Assembly: GCF_044386045.1 (NCBI RefSeq)
Contig: NZ_JBISCD010000037.1
Span: 124,001-188,000, forward strand
Length of the DNA stretch: 64,000 nucleotides
Direction of reading: 5' to 3'
DNA from: Thalassobellus sediminis
GTDB lineage: Bacteria; Bacteroidota; Bacteroidia; Flavobacteriales; Flavobacteriaceae
Below the pieces are notes generated by a model that worked only from the letters and a program-made list of their open reading frames with translations, was not told the DNA's origin and searched no databases. Below are positions 44,646 to 53,599 of this stretch, piece by piece. Within the stretch, counting starts at the first letter, position 1, and each line of letters opens with the position of its first letter. The translations under genes and the position numbers were made by a program.

Positions 44646-46331
44646 TTATTCATAAATTAGCCCATCACCACCTGATTCGAACTTAGGATATAATTGATCC
44701 ATATCTATAGGTCTGAATTCAACTATATCTATCCAAGTTTCACCATTTCTACTATCTTGAACAGCTTCTAAGGTTAACTTATGTGTTCCTGTTGTTTTAA
44801 TCTCTACAATACCAGCTAGTCTACAATTAAACCTGTTGGTATGTGGTTCAATATGTCTTTTATAACCTTGAGATTCTAAGACACGCTCTGGAAGTGATGT
44901 ATTACCGTATTCTGTGAAATTAATAAACCTTGAAAGTGTTACATCATCAACTTTTACACTAACAGCAGCTGAAGACCTTCCATTTTGCCTGTACGACACC
45001 CAAACTTTATATGTTCCTTTTATAATTACAGGTGTATCAAAAGTTATAGGGTCTAAAAACCCATTTCTGAACCTAGTTAATTCCATAATATCTCCGTGCC
45101 AAGCTCTATCTAAATAAGCACCATCACCAATTGCAGGAGCTCGATAAATTAAAGATTGATTATCTGGCCAATCAACTCTACTTAATTCACTTTTTAGAAA
45201 AGATGCTCTATTATCAGGTTTTCTAAAAACGGAACTAAGTTGTCTTACTTCTGGTTGATCTCCAACATCAAAATAAACTGGTGATGGAAACCTTTTTTTA
45301 ATGAAAAAATTCTCTTTAACATAATGTAAAACACCATTTGAAGCTGTAATGTCACTTTCGCTACGATTAATTTCTACGCCCTTTTCTAAAACACCAGCAA
45401 AAGTTTGTTCATTAATTAATAGGCTATCAGCTGCTAATTTAAAAGTTACAACTTCTAGAGGAGCCTTTGTAAGAGATGCCGGTGTTACTGCTAAATCTGC
45501 TAAATAACTTAAGCTTGGAACAATACGATATGCGACAAATAGATTTAAACTATCTTCTAGATTCAAAGGATCATCTAAATGACTATACCTTGATTTTAAA
45601 TCATCAATATTACTAAACCCTGCTTCTTGAAACACCTCATTTTTTTGAGCAAGAATTGTTAAATGATTGGATATACTATCAGCATCATACGTTAAAGGTT
45701 CATTTAATCTATCAAACCAACCTGTAACCTTAAGTGCTTCAGTAAAAAGAGAAAGTGAAGGATCTTCTTCAAAAGTTTCAGCTAATGTTTTATCTGCCAC
45801 AAGTAATGTTTTATCTAAAACATGTATAATTCCATTTCCAACAACTATGTTAGAATTTACTATACGAGCTTCTTTATTAACAGTAATACTTGAAGCTCCA
45901 TCTATAAAAGCAGCACCAGTAATTAAGAATTGCCCCTGTAAACTAGGGCTTGCTATTTTTCCATCGTTAAAAGAAGTGGTATTTACTGCTTCTGGTAAGA
46001 TATGAAGCTTTGCTAATTCTTGAAGATATTCTAATGGCATATCATTTACAGAACTAACACCTTGCTCATTTAAAAGTTGAGTGATGGCATCATTAGTAGG
46101 TAGAAATAATGTGTATGTACCATATGTATTCATAAAAGCAGCATAACCAGTAACATCTAAAATCTCTAAAAACAATGAATAATCATCATTTACTCTTAAA
46201 AATTCTGTAATATTAAGTGTCTCATCTGTAGATTCTTTAAATTTTTCAGATGTACAATTAAGAATAAAAATAGTCATTACAACAGCTAGTGTAAGTCTAA
46301 ATAAATTGTGTGAATTAAATATTTTTTTCAT
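44646..46331 (-). CDS. FAS1 domain surface lipoprotein with beta-sandwich C-terminus
   Basis: The longest frame begins at 46397 inside the upstream SusD, but the signal peptide starts at 46331 (MKKIFNSHNLFRL), 10 bp after that SusD stop, giving 561 aa with lipobox Cys26 (FILNC). Two FAS1 domains are visible: about 40-180 (GTYTLFLPTNDAITQLLNEQ, NGIIHVLDKTLLV) and about 195-345 (ASNGVLHYVKENFFIKKRFP). The last 190 residues are a jelly-roll-like module (GTYKVWVSYRQNGRSSAAV, THKLTLEAVQDSRNGETWID) like that of the neighbouring FAS1 protein but with low identity. A glycan-capture role is inferred. Confidence 0.85.
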   Translation of the reverse strand: MKKIFNSHNLFRLTLAVVMTIFILNCTSEKFKESTDETLNITEFLRVNDDYSLFLEILDVTGYAAFMNTYGTYTLFLPTNDAITQLLNEQGVSSVNDMPLEYLQELAKLHILPEAVNTTSFNDGKIASPSLQGQFLITGAAFIDGASSITVNKEARIVNSNIVVGNGIIHVLDKTLLVADKTLAETFEEDPSLSLFTEALKVTGWFDRLNEPLTYDADSISNHLTILAQKNEVFQEAGFSNIDDLKSRYSHLDDPLNLEDSLNLFVAYRIVPSLSYLADLAVTPASLTKAPLEVVTFKLAADSLLINEQTFAGVLEKGVEINRSESDITASNGVLHYVKENFFIKKRFPSPVYFDVGDQPEVRQLSSVFRKPDNRASFLKSELSRVDWPDNQSLIYRAPAIGDGAYLDRAWHGDIMELTRFRNGFLDPITFDTPVIIKGTYKVWVSYRQNGRSSAAVSVKVDDVTLSRFINFTEYGNTSLPERVLESQGYKRHIEPHTNRFNCRLAGIVEIKTTGTHKLTLEAVQDSRNGETWIDIVEFRPIDMDQLYPKFESGGDGLIYE

Positions 46332-46341
46332 GACTCTTTTT

Positions 46342-47844
46342 TTATTTGTAAAACGGGTTCTGAACAAGTTCCTTATTTGTAAACAATTCATTCTCATTTA
46401 TAGGAAGATAATGGCTATTAGAATCTTTCATCTTAGCTATTATACTTTGTTGTTGATTTGCAGGAGCGCTTTGCAGAGCAACAGCCAAAAGAATATCTAA
46501 ATATTTATAATCTTCCTTTCGAGCATTTCGTAAAAGATCAAACCAACGCTTACCTTCAAAGGCAAACTCTCGTGCACGCTCAGCAAGAATATATAATCTT
46601 ATACCTTGAGTGTCATCGACACCAAGTTGCTCTTCTGTAAGTTGAATAGCCGCTCTTTTTTGTCTAAGATCTGCTATAATATCTAAAGCTTCACTACCAC
46701 GATTTAACTCGTTTAAAGCCTCTGCTTTCATTAATAACACATCAGCATAACGATATACAAACCAATGAGTATCTGATTCTTGCAACGATTTACGCTGAAA
46801 TTCGTTAAGACCAGTGTATTTATAAATTTCGTTAGTACCTGGCACCATAGAAGCTCTTTCTCCACGAACATCTTTATTCTCTGCATCTTCAAAATCAACT
46901 CCAAAGACACCTTCTAAAACTATTGGTGATGCTAGATATTGCGGACGCTGTAAAAAGATGCTATAAAACGGATTAAGATTTTGAGTTGTATACTGAAGCT
47001 CAAAAATACTTTCGGTAGAATTTCCTCTAGCAAAAACAGTTGTAAACCATAAATTATTATTGGTTCCATCAATTAATGCAAAATTACCTGTGTTTATTAC
47101 TTTATTGGCTGTTGCCAAGGCTGCACCATAATTTGCTTGCCATAAATAAACATCTGTTAACATAGCATTTATAGCACTCTTAGTTATTCGTCCTTTATTT
47201 TCTACCTCAACACCATAATCTTCAACCGCAAAACCTTCAGCGGTAATTAAATCTATAACCACTTGATCAAAAACCTCTGATTGTGAAGTAGTAGGTAATT
47301 GAAAATTATCGTCATCAGAAAGTGTCGCTTCCAATTTTAAAGGTACATCTTTAAATGTACGAGCTAATGTAAAATATAAATACGCTCTTATGGCTAAAGC
47401 TTCAGATAAATAATTATTTAGTTGCGATTGTGTTAGAGTTGGGTCATTTTCTAAAACCTCTGGAGCAAGATCAATAACCGTATTACAAAAATTAATTATA
47501 CGGTAAAATTGAGACCAACTAGTAAAACTATTAGAAGGTAATACATTAGAAGTAAGCATATCTATTTGATCGTCAACCATAAACCCCCCTGGACTTATCA
47601 TATCTGCTCTAAGCTCACCATACATAAAAACAAACTCTGCAAGTGTTCGGTCGCTTCCTAAACCTGGAGGTGTATTTAACATTGATGAATAAATACCTAT
47701 TACCGCTGCTCGAATATCTTCTTTCGTTTTCCAAAACTCTTCACGTATGGTTCCGTTTTCGGGTTTTAAATCTAAATAGCTATCGCAAGAGAGATTTAAT
47801 ATTGCTATCAAAATAGCTAAAGTATATATAATTTTTGTTCGCAT
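46342..47844 (-). CDS. SusD/RagB-like lipoprotein
   Basis: A 500-aa SusD with lipobox Cys20 (ILNLSC). Family marks are complete: SEALAIRAYLYFTLARTFKD, VPLKLEATLSD, KSAINAMLTDVYLWQANYGA, YRYADVLLMKAEALNELNRG, RAREFAFEGKRWFDLLRNAR and the tail LPINENELFTNKELVQNPFY. It lies 18 bp after its SusC and 10 bp before a FAS1 gene. It is a more standard SusD than the one at the end of the operon. Confidence 0.96.
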   Translation of the reverse strand: MRTKIIYTLAILIAILNLSCDSYLDLKPENGTIREEFWKTKEDIRAAVIGIYSSMLNTPPGLGSDRTLAEFVFMYGELRADMISPGGFMVDDQIDMLTSNVLPSNSFTSWSQFYRIINFCNTVIDLAPEVLENDPTLTQSQLNNYLSEALAIRAYLYFTLARTFKDVPLKLEATLSDDDNFQLPTTSQSEVFDQVVIDLITAEGFAVEDYGVEVENKGRITKSAINAMLTDVYLWQANYGAALATANKVINTGNFALIDGTNNNLWFTTVFARGNSTESIFELQYTTQNLNPFYSIFLQRPQYLASPIVLEGVFGVDFEDAENKDVRGERASMVPGTNEIYKYTGLNEFQRKSLQESDTHWFVYRYADVLLMKAEALNELNRGSEALDIIADLRQKRAAIQLTEEQLGVDDTQGIRLYILAERAREFAFEGKRWFDLLRNARKEDYKYLDILLAVALQSAPANQQQSIIAKMKDSNSHYLPINENELFTNKELVQNPFYK

Positions 47845-47862
47845 GAATCAAATAGTTTATTA

Positions 47863-50800
47863 TTAAAATCTAGTTCTAAGACCTATTGTAAAACGTCTAG
47901 TTGGTGGTGTTCTAGAATAATCAATTGCTATCCCAAAAGGATCTCCACCTCTCATGTTTACTTCTGGATCTTGACCTCTATACTTAGTAAAAGTTAAAAT
48001 ATTATCTGCCGTAAAAAAGAGATTTAAGTCATCCAACTTTAAATTCTTCAAAAATTCGCTACTAAACTTATAGCTAAAAGTAGCTGATCTAAATCTTAAA
48101 AAAGATGCATCTTCAACATAACGATCTGAACCAAGCCAGTTATAAGCTGTTCCGTAAACTGCCCGCGGCATATTTGTTACATCTCCAGGGTTTCTCCAAC
48201 GAGATAATGTTGCTGTACTTTGATTATCAAAACCATACATATTAGTAGCAAGCATATCAGTACCATTTACAATATCATAATCTAAACGATATGTAAAGAA
48301 TAACAATAACTTAATTCTATTATCAAACGATATAGATGGTCCGAAACCTCCAGTAAATTTAGGATTACTATTACCAAGATACACTACATCACGACTATCT
48401 ATATTACCATCTTTATTTATATCTTCATATATAGCATCTCCCTGTTGAAACACGTAGTCTGTATTTGGATAATTAAATCTCATATATACATTTTGTCCAT
48501 TTGGGCCTGTAATCACATCTCCATTTGCGTCTTTTGCAAGCGTAGACTGTGTATCTGGGTATACCCCCTTGAACCTATAACCATAAAAAGAACCGAATGG
48601 ATTATCTGTTTGAAGAAAACGTTTAAATTGTCCGTTACGATCAACATTACCACTTTCACTTGGATAAAATTCTGAAATTTCACGAATTACATTTTCATTT
48701 CTCGAGATATTGAAATTAAAATCTACTCGCCACTTGTCAGATTTAAAAGGGGTTGTAAAAAGACCTATTTCCCAACCTTGATTATCAAGAGTACCAACAT
48801 TTTGATCAGAAATATTAGAATATCCAGAAACACTTGTTACATTTATATTTTGAAAAAGAAGATCTTTAGTTCTATTTTGATACACATCAATATCTACTGA
48901 AAAACGATTGTCAAACATTTTAAGGTTTATACCAAAGTTTTTACCAGTTAAAGTTTCCCAACGTAAATTAGCTAACTCAATATTTTCTGGATACACACCA
49001 CTATATCCAACATAATCTGAATTAAAATTACCATAAGTATTAAAATAACGGTAATCATAACGAGGCGCTCTTCCAGATTGTCCTATACTAGCTCTAAAAC
49101 TAAAGTCATCAACAAAATCTAAATTCTCCATAAACTTTTCCCCTGAAACTCTCCAACGTGCAGATAGAGAAGGAAAAAGAGCATAACGATTATCAGGACC
49201 AAATTTTGAATTTCCATCACCACGAACACCTACATTTAAAATATATTTATCTAATAAGCTATACTGTGCACTAATTAAAGCAGAGACATTACGTGATTGG
49301 CTATTATTATTATAAAGTCTTAATTCTGAATTTTGTGTTCTTGAAGGCACAGATGGATCTGTTAATAAAGATGATGCTGTATTAGATGTAAGTGCTTGAT
49401 GAGACTCATATCTATAATCACTAGTTTGCAAAGAAACAATAGTTTGGAGATTATGATCAGCACCTAAATCTGGTGTGTATATAATGTTCGTTTTTGAAGT
49501 TACTGTAGTTGCATCAACATCTGCATCTGAAGCTCTATTAACAACTGTTTCTGTAAAAGGTCTACCTGTAGCATTTTGTGGTAAAAACGTTTTAGCCTTT
49601 GTGCTGTTAAAGTCAAACTGAAGATCGAAAGTAGAAATTAATCTTTCCGGAATTAAATCTACTTTTAAATTAAAATGTGGAACAATTCTATCTCCTGTTT
49701 GCACATTTGATGCATATTCAGCTAAAGCAACAGGGTTGTATGTACGTGAATACCCTCCTTGAATATTCTGTGCAGGTGAAAAATAATTTGGTGTTAAATC
49801 ACCTAAATCATCGTATTCAAAAATACTCATATTAGGCATCTTACCATATGCAACACTTCTTACTCTATCTCCACTACCAGTACCATTTACATAGTTCCGT
49901 TCTGTTTCTGTACGTGTATATGAAAAATCGGCCTTAAAACGAATTCTATCAGAAACCACATAATCTAAATTAAGACGGCCATTAATACGTTCAAAACCTG
50001 TTCCTTTTGTTACACCTTTAGAATTATAATAACCTACCGAAGTATAATAACGAGCCTTTTGCCCTCCACCTTGTAAAGATAAATTATGCTCACCTGTTAT
50101 ACCTGTTTGAGAAATTGCATCAACCCAATTGGTATTGTTACCATAATTCTTATACCAATACACTTCTTGTGGGTCAAATTGAAATTCTTTAACGGTTAAT
50201 GTATTAAGAGGTGCTCCAGTACGATTCATAAAAGCCTCAGGAATTAATATAGAATATTGATCGCCACTAAGCATAGGTATTGTGTTTGGAAGTTGAGACA
50301 TGGTACCAGTATAACTATATCCAATTTTTGGTGCACCTACAGCTCCCCTTTTTGTATTAATTACTAATACACCACTGGCTGCTCTAGCACCCCACATGGC
50401 AGTAGCCGCAGCATCTTTTAATATGGTAATACTTTCGATATCACTAGGGGCAACATTTAGTAAAGCCGCATATCCTTGCGCATCTGCAGAACCAAAATTA
50501 AAATCTTCAGGAATAGATGTTTCATAAGGCATACCATCAACTACTACTAAAGGGTCTGATGAACCAGTAATGGAAGATGTTCCTCTAATACGAATTTGCA
50601 TACCTGCTCCTGGATCACCAGAAGCAGCAGTAATATCTACACCTGCTACTCTACCCTGTAGTGCTTCATCAATAGAAGCTGCTTGAGTATTTTCAACATC
50701 AGCTGCCTTAATAGTAACTGCACTTGTAGTTAAATTACGCTCAGCAACTTGAAGCAATCCACTTTCTGCAGCTTTTTCAGCAGTAATTACAATTTCATCT

Positions 50801-51141
50801 AATCCTTCTACTGAAACTTCCATATTAACAATTATGTTCTTCTGGTTTCCAATATTTATTGTTTTTGTCTTGTAGCCTAGTGTTGAAATAACTAATTGAT
50901 TAGTAGTGCTTTTAACACGAATTGCAAAATTCCCATCAAAATCGGTTATAACACCTGTTATAGTACGTTTTTCAGCATCTTGTTCAATTACAGTTGCACC
51001 AGGTAAAGGTAATTTGTCACTTGCATCTAATACTTGACCTCTAATAACATTATTTGTTTCTTGTGCAGATAACTGCATTGATGTTATAGAAATTAGTATA
51101 AATAAAAAGCAGTATAGTAAGTTGGTTAATTTATATTTCAT
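47863..51141 (-). CDS. SusC-like TonB-dependent transporter
   Basis: The frame opens at 51171, but the signal peptide begins at Met11, position 51141 (MKYKLTNLLYCFLFILISIT), one base after the stop of the upstream FAS1 gene; this gives 1092 aa. The carboxypeptidase-regulatory-like domain follows (IRGQVLDASDKLPLPGATVI), then a TonB-box-like GLDEIVITAEKA, an extended linker with ERNLTTSAVTIKAADVENTQ, and the plug (ALQGRVAGVDITAASGDPGA, IESITILKDAAATAMWGARA). The barrel ends PTRRFTIGLRTRF. There is no STN domain, so it is not a sigma-signalling transporter, unlike the one at 21030. Its partner SusD follows after 18 bp. Confidence 0.95.
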   Translation of the reverse strand: MKYKLTNLLYCFLFILISITSMQLSAQETNNVIRGQVLDASDKLPLPGATVIEQDAEKRTITGVITDFDGNFAIRVKSTTNQLVISTLGYKTKTINIGNQKNIIVNMEVSVEGLDEIVITAEKAAESGLLQVAERNLTTSAVTIKAADVENTQAASIDEALQGRVAGVDITAASGDPGAGMQIRIRGTSSITGSSDPLVVVDGMPYETSIPEDFNFGSADAQGYAALLNVAPSDIESITILKDAAATAMWGARAASGVLVINTKRGAVGAPKIGYSYTGTMSQLPNTIPMLSGDQYSILIPEAFMNRTGAPLNTLTVKEFQFDPQEVYWYKNYGNNTNWVDAISQTGITGEHNLSLQGGGQKARYYTSVGYYNSKGVTKGTGFERINGRLNLDYVVSDRIRFKADFSYTRTETERNYVNGTGSGDRVRSVAYGKMPNMSIFEYDDLGDLTPNYFSPAQNIQGGYSRTYNPVALAEYASNVQTGDRIVPHFNLKVDLIPERLISTFDLQFDFNSTKAKTFLPQNATGRPFTETVVNRASDADVDATTVTSKTNIIYTPDLGADHNLQTIVSLQTSDYRYESHQALTSNTASSLLTDPSVPSRTQNSELRLYNNNSQSRNVSALISAQYSLLDKYILNVGVRGDGNSKFGPDNRYALFPSLSARWRVSGEKFMENLDFVDDFSFRASIGQSGRAPRYDYRYFNTYGNFNSDYVGYSGVYPENIELANLRWETLTGKNFGINLKMFDNRFSVDIDVYQNRTKDLLFQNINVTSVSGYSNISDQNVGTLDNQGWEIGLFTTPFKSDKWRVDFNFNISRNENVIREISEFYPSESGNVDRNGQFKRFLQTDNPFGSFYGYRFKGVYPDTQSTLAKDANGDVITGPNGQNVYMRFNYPNTDYVFQQGDAIYEDINKDGNIDSRDVVYLGNSNPKFTGGFGPSISFDNRIKLLLFFTYRLDYDIVNGTDMLATNMYGFDNQSTATLSRWRNPGDVTNMPRAVYGTAYNWLGSDRYVEDASFLRFRSATFSYKFSSEFLKNLKLDDLNLFFTADNILTFTKYRGQDPEVNMRGGDPFGIAIDYSRTPPTRRFTIGLRTRF

Positions 51142-51142
51142 T

Positions 51143-53386
51143 TTATTCTGCGTATAATAGATAATTGTCAATTAAATGAATTAATGTACGATCTGCTAAG
51201 TTATTACTAACACTAGGTATATAATTTGCAGTTCTACTTTGAGAATCTAAGAAAGATAATTCTCCTGGTGAGCTAATTACACTTATATATGTTTTATTTC
51301 CTAATTCACTTTTAAGTAAAGTTTCTGTCTGTCCATTAATCAAGCCATCATCTGATGCGGTTCTAGTAGCTAATATGTGGTATTTTATAAAATCTTCTAT
51401 TTGCTTTTTTTGTACAGGATCTGATGGATTATTATTTGATGGCAAGACACCATCTGCAACAGCCTGAGCAATGGCTTCATTACTTGGAATAGCAAAAGTA
51501 TAAGATGTCCCTAATTCCACACCATCAATACTACCAGTATCCTGATCAAATAAAGAAGAGCTATATAAGTAAAAGAAGAAATTTATATATCCTTTTGGTT
51601 CAAGAGCTAAAGCAAACAAGTCAAATCCTGGTTGAACTTCAGTAAAGTCTATAACTCCATCAATATAGTAGGTACGACCATTATTTTGATCTTCATATCC
51701 TATAATATTTATTTTATTTTCTTCTTGAACCACTTCTCCTCCAACAATTTCAGTCTTTTCTCCTCCTGCAGCCCAAACTTGATTATTTTCCCACCTTATA
51801 TATTCACCTGCTAAATCAAAATCGCCTGTACGAATTATACCTGAACCTGACAAATCATCTAATTCACCATTTGGAGTTGGAACAATTCCATTGTACAGTA
51901 CTCTTAACAAACGTGTTCTTGCTAAAGTTCCTCTGGATGTATTACCCGTTTCAGGAGAAGTATACACCCACTCACTTCTGTTAATATCATAATCATACCC
52001 AAGATTTAATAATACTTCATCTGAAGGTAAAAACAAAGTGTATTTGCCAGATATATTACTTATAATCTCACGATACCCAGAACCATCATTATAAAGTCTT
52101 GTAGCTAAAGTAAATTTTGGATCTAAATACGCTGAAGTATATACACTATAGAATAAGTTTGACTCCTGTACTTTATTAGTTCCATAAAAAAATCCGTTAC
52201 TTAAAATGTTTGCTTCAGATATATCTGTATCAACATTAAAACGTACATCTTCATCTAAACCGTTACTATATGATGCTATCTGAGAAGGCCAGACAGCATT
52301 TTGAACCATATGAGCATTAAAAAAGTCTTCGTATATATATTTTGGTAATTGTTCTAAAGATTCATAATTCTTCAAAAGCACTTCATCAATAAAATCTTGT
52401 AACACATCATTTTCTGGAACAAACAAAGAATAAGCATCACTTTGCCCATCATTATCTGCTTCCTTTATATAATTTTCATTGTTTGGAGAAAAGAATAATG
52501 CAGGATCATATACTTTCACATATGCATCTTCAGATTTTCTAGTAAAGTTTTGATAGGTTGTTGTAGCATCTTGATCGAAAACATAATTTACTAAATTAGT
52601 TTCCAACATATCTCTAAAAATACTATAATTTGGACTCTCCTCTAGTTTTTGATCTAAATTTATTAGTGGTAATGATACTTTACTTACTTCATGTATAATA
52701 CCATTTTCAGCAACAATATCAGCTTTTACTGTTTCTCCAGAAAGAACATTAAAACCTGTATACGTTGAATTAGGATAAAAGTAATTATAATCAAAAGGAC
52801 TAAGTCCAAGAGATGTTACATATTCTTCCATGAAATAAGTAACGTATTTATTATTATTGTCTCCAGGAATATAATAATCTGCACCAGGAGCATTATTTCT
52901 ATTAGAGCCAGCTACTATCAATGAACTACCATCAATAGTCTTTTCTTTAAATCCATCATAATAAGCTGTTCTACGTCTAAAAGAAATATCTTCTTCCCAG
53001 CCTAATCTTGATTGATAATCTGAAAGCCTTTCAGTACGAAAAGCATTATAAATTAAAGCATATCTAACAATCTTGGAAGCCATAATTGAATCTACAGCCG
53101 ACACATCTGAAATGCCTTGTTGTTGAAAAAAAGATGCAAAAGCATCATCATTAGGTGCCATCATTGTCCAATAGCCAGATTTACCCAATATATCTTTATA
53201 ACCAGCTTTTTCAATTAGCGTTATAAGGTTATTAAAATTACCTTGAGCTTCTAGTTGCTGGTAAATAGGTGGCTCAAGATCATCTGGTCTTGCGTAGTAC
53301 TCATCAAATTCTTCTTTACTATTACAACTAGATAGAAAAGAAATAAGAGGTAAGAAAAGTAAATAGTATAATATTTTTTTCTTCAT
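51143..53386 (-). CDS. Large FAS1 multidomain surface lipoprotein
   Basis: The 747-aa lipoprotein (Cys21, ISFLSSC) begins the 15-kb operon. Four FAS1-like domains can be traced: about 48-235 (GYWTMMAPNDDAFASFFQQQ, NGIIHEVSKVSLPL), 245-420 (AYSLFVPENDVLQDFIDEVL), 430-615 (KYTLFLPSDEVLLNLGYDYD) and 620-745 (SYTFAIPSNEAIAQAVADGV, NLADRTLIHLIDNYLLYAE). No enzyme motif or sugar-binding module is obvious. It stands in front of a SusCD pair, the place often taken by a surface glycan-binding protein, and the repeated FAS1 domains suggest extended reach from the membrane. Its promoter is the best example of the shared direct-repeat site. Confidence 0.88.
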   Translation of the reverse strand: MKKKILYYLLFLPLISFLSSCNSKEEFDEYYARPDDLEPPIYQQLEAQGNFNNLITLIEKAGYKDILGKSGYWTMMAPNDDAFASFFQQQGISDVSAVDSIMASKIVRYALIYNAFRTERLSDYQSRLGWEEDISFRRRTAYYDGFKEKTIDGSSLIVAGSNRNNAPGADYYIPGDNNNKYVTYFMEEYVTSLGLSPFDYNYFYPNSTYTGFNVLSGETVKADIVAENGIIHEVSKVSLPLINLDQKLEESPNYSIFRDMLETNLVNYVFDQDATTTYQNFTRKSEDAYVKVYDPALFFSPNNENYIKEADNDGQSDAYSLFVPENDVLQDFIDEVLLKNYESLEQLPKYIYEDFFNAHMVQNAVWPSQIASYSNGLDEDVRFNVDTDISEANILSNGFFYGTNKVQESNLFYSVYTSAYLDPKFTLATRLYNDGSGYREIISNISGKYTLFLPSDEVLLNLGYDYDINRSEWVYTSPETGNTSRGTLARTRLLRVLYNGIVPTPNGELDDLSGSGIIRTGDFDLAGEYIRWENNQVWAAGGEKTEIVGGEVVQEENKINIIGYEDQNNGRTYYIDGVIDFTEVQPGFDLFALALEPKGYINFFFYLYSSSLFDQDTGSIDGVELGTSYTFAIPSNEAIAQAVADGVLPSNNNPSDPVQKKQIEDFIKYHILATRTASDDGLINGQTETLLKSELGNKTYISVISSPGELSFLDSQSRTANYIPSVSNNLADRTLIHLIDNYLLYAE

Positions 53387-53472
53387 TATGTAATGACTTA
53401 TATAGTGTTTGAAATTATTAGTTAGTTAGTTCGAATTGAAAAATACAGTTAATTTAACTAATATTTAACAAT

Positions 53473-53518
53473 CAAAAATATTGCTATCAAATAGGATTCG
53501 TATCCTGTACCATCCTGT
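53473..53518 (-). promoter_or_regulatory. Shared direct-repeat promoter (site E) of the FAS1/SusCD operon
   Basis: The coding strand reads ACAGGATGGTACAGGATA at 53518-53501, 17 of 18 identical to sites B and C. Exactly 20 bp later comes TATTTTTG (53480-53473), a full match to TAnnTTTG. The start codon lies about 87 bp further. This is the clearest copy. Confidence 0.8.
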
Positions 53519-53599
53519 GTTTAGCGGTTTTTTTTATTTAAAATGTATAATATACGTTTAAGGAATAGGTTTTAATCTGTTACAGTCCTATATTCTTAT

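Noticed and set aside
45667..46005. Open frame of 112 codons opposite the FAS1 gene
   Set aside because: Antisense shadow; the FAS1 protein on the other strand has clear domains and a lipobox.
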